Below the pieces are notes generated by a model. That model was given only the letters and a program-made list of their open reading frames with translations. It made no database searches and had not been told where the DNA came from. 64,000 nt of DNA from the NCBI RefSeq assembly GCF_004563925.1, contig NZ_SPNJ01000002.1, positions 620,001-684,000 of the forward strand. The letters are read 5' to 3'. Made by a program: the position numbers and the translations under genes. Source of the stretch: Herbaspirillum sp. 3R11 (GTDB taxonomy: Bacteria > Pseudomonadota > Gammaproteobacteria > Burkholderiales > Burkholderiaceae_D). Positions 63,663 through 64,000 of this stretch are shown here, piece after piece. Every line of letters starts with the position of its first letter. Positions within the stretch are counted from its first letter, which is position 1.

Positions 63663-64000
63663 GTGCCACCTTCCATCAAACAAGTCGCTCTGCAAGCCGG
63701 CGTATCCACCGCAACGGTGTCACGCCTGCTCAATAGCCCGGCATCGGTCAGCGCCGACACGGCCGGCAAGATCAATGAGGCGATTGCCGCGCTCGGCTTT
63801 CGTCCCAATTTCAACGGCCGCAACTTGCGTGCGGGACGTTCGCGCACGGTCGGCGTGGTGGTGCCGACGCTGTCCAACACGGTATTCGCGCAATGCCTGC
63901 AAGGCATCGAACTGGCGGCGCGCGCACTCGACTACTCGGTCATGTTCACCGCCACCGAATACCGCCAGGAAGACGAAGCGGCGGCGGTCAACCTCTTGCT
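63663..64000 (+). CDS. LacI-family transcriptional regulator, N-terminal part
   Basis: This is a partial gene running off the window end. A GTG start at 63663 gives the standard LacI N-terminus: PPSIKQVALQAGVSTATVSRLLNSPASVSADTAGKINEAI, the helix-turn-helix, then the hinge GRNLRAGRSRTVGVVVPTLSNTVFAQ opening the periplasmic-binding-like sensor domain. The next 110 residues are visible. Such proteins usually repress sugar-catabolism genes, which would lie beyond the window. Confidence 0.9.
   Translation, partial: MPPSIKQVALQAGVSTATVSRLLNSPASVSADTAGKINEAIAALGFRPNFNGRNLRAGRSRTVGVVVPTLSNTVFAQCLQGIELAARALDYSVMFTATEYRQEDEAAAVNLL

Overview
The window looks like chromosome of a high-GC betaproteobacterium of the order Burkholderiales, most likely Oxalobacteraceae (Herbaspirillum/Collimonas-like). 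This is inferred from the leuS-lptE-holA-proA-hemJ housekeeping block, the Sia-type signalling operon, the DUF1120 protein and the many LysR/AraC/IclR regulators. No rRNA, tRNA, CRISPR array, insertion sequence or integrase was seen. About 60 genes are supported.

Layout. 1-6.5 kb (minus): a two-partner secretion locus. It contains a secreted alpha/beta hydrolase, a 1019-residue outer-membrane protein joining a TpsB (FhaC/ShlB-like) transporter to a complete C-terminal porin, and the start of a filamentous-haemagglutinin TpsA that leaves the window at base 1. 6.8-13.9 kb: small regulator/enzyme pairs (AraC-cupin/AhpD-like, WYL regulator/VOC protein, SBF-like transporter/LysR, PaaI thioesterase) and two unknowns. 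13.9-21.5 kb: FapA (DUF342), a CDF metal transporter, a TPR/winged-helix regulator with a beta-propeller partner, ArsR/old yellow enzyme, and TetR/SDR. 21.6-24.7 kb (minus): siaA-siaB-siaC-siaD, a PP2C phosphatase/kinase/phosphoprotein/diguanylate cyclase switch whose SiaA is soluble with CBS domains. 25-27.8 kb: a sulfonate/nitrate-type ABC importer with a DsrE-like gene.

27.9-43.3 kb is accessory and looks lower in GC than its flanks by eye. It holds a lactate-permease-family transporter, a GAF-GGDEF(degenerate)-EAL protein, two exported proteins (cupin, GlcG/HbpS), LysR/SDR, an MHS-type importer with a cupin and a 7Fe-type ferredoxin, a divergent PfpI-like gene with an XRE-cupin regulator, a chemoreceptor, a second near-identical XRE-cupin regulator and an AGE-family epimerase. 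This block has the feel of an uptake, sensing and catabolism module for an unknown small molecule.

43.4-52 kb: an ammonium channel; an IclR-regulated catabolic operon (cupin dioxygenase, SDR, MFS, SDR, IclR); and a DoxX/extradiol dioxygenase/LysR operon. 52-60.1 kb (minus): core genes, namely an RlmL-type methyltransferase, a DsbA-fold isomerase, hemJ, proA, holA, lptE and leuS. 60.3-64 kb: a DUF1120 fimbrial-like protein, a secreted metzincin protease of lower GC, and the start of a LacI-type regulator.

The most unusual object is the TpsB-porin fusion at 2281-5340. Several perfect inverted repeats beside regulator genes are good operator candidates.
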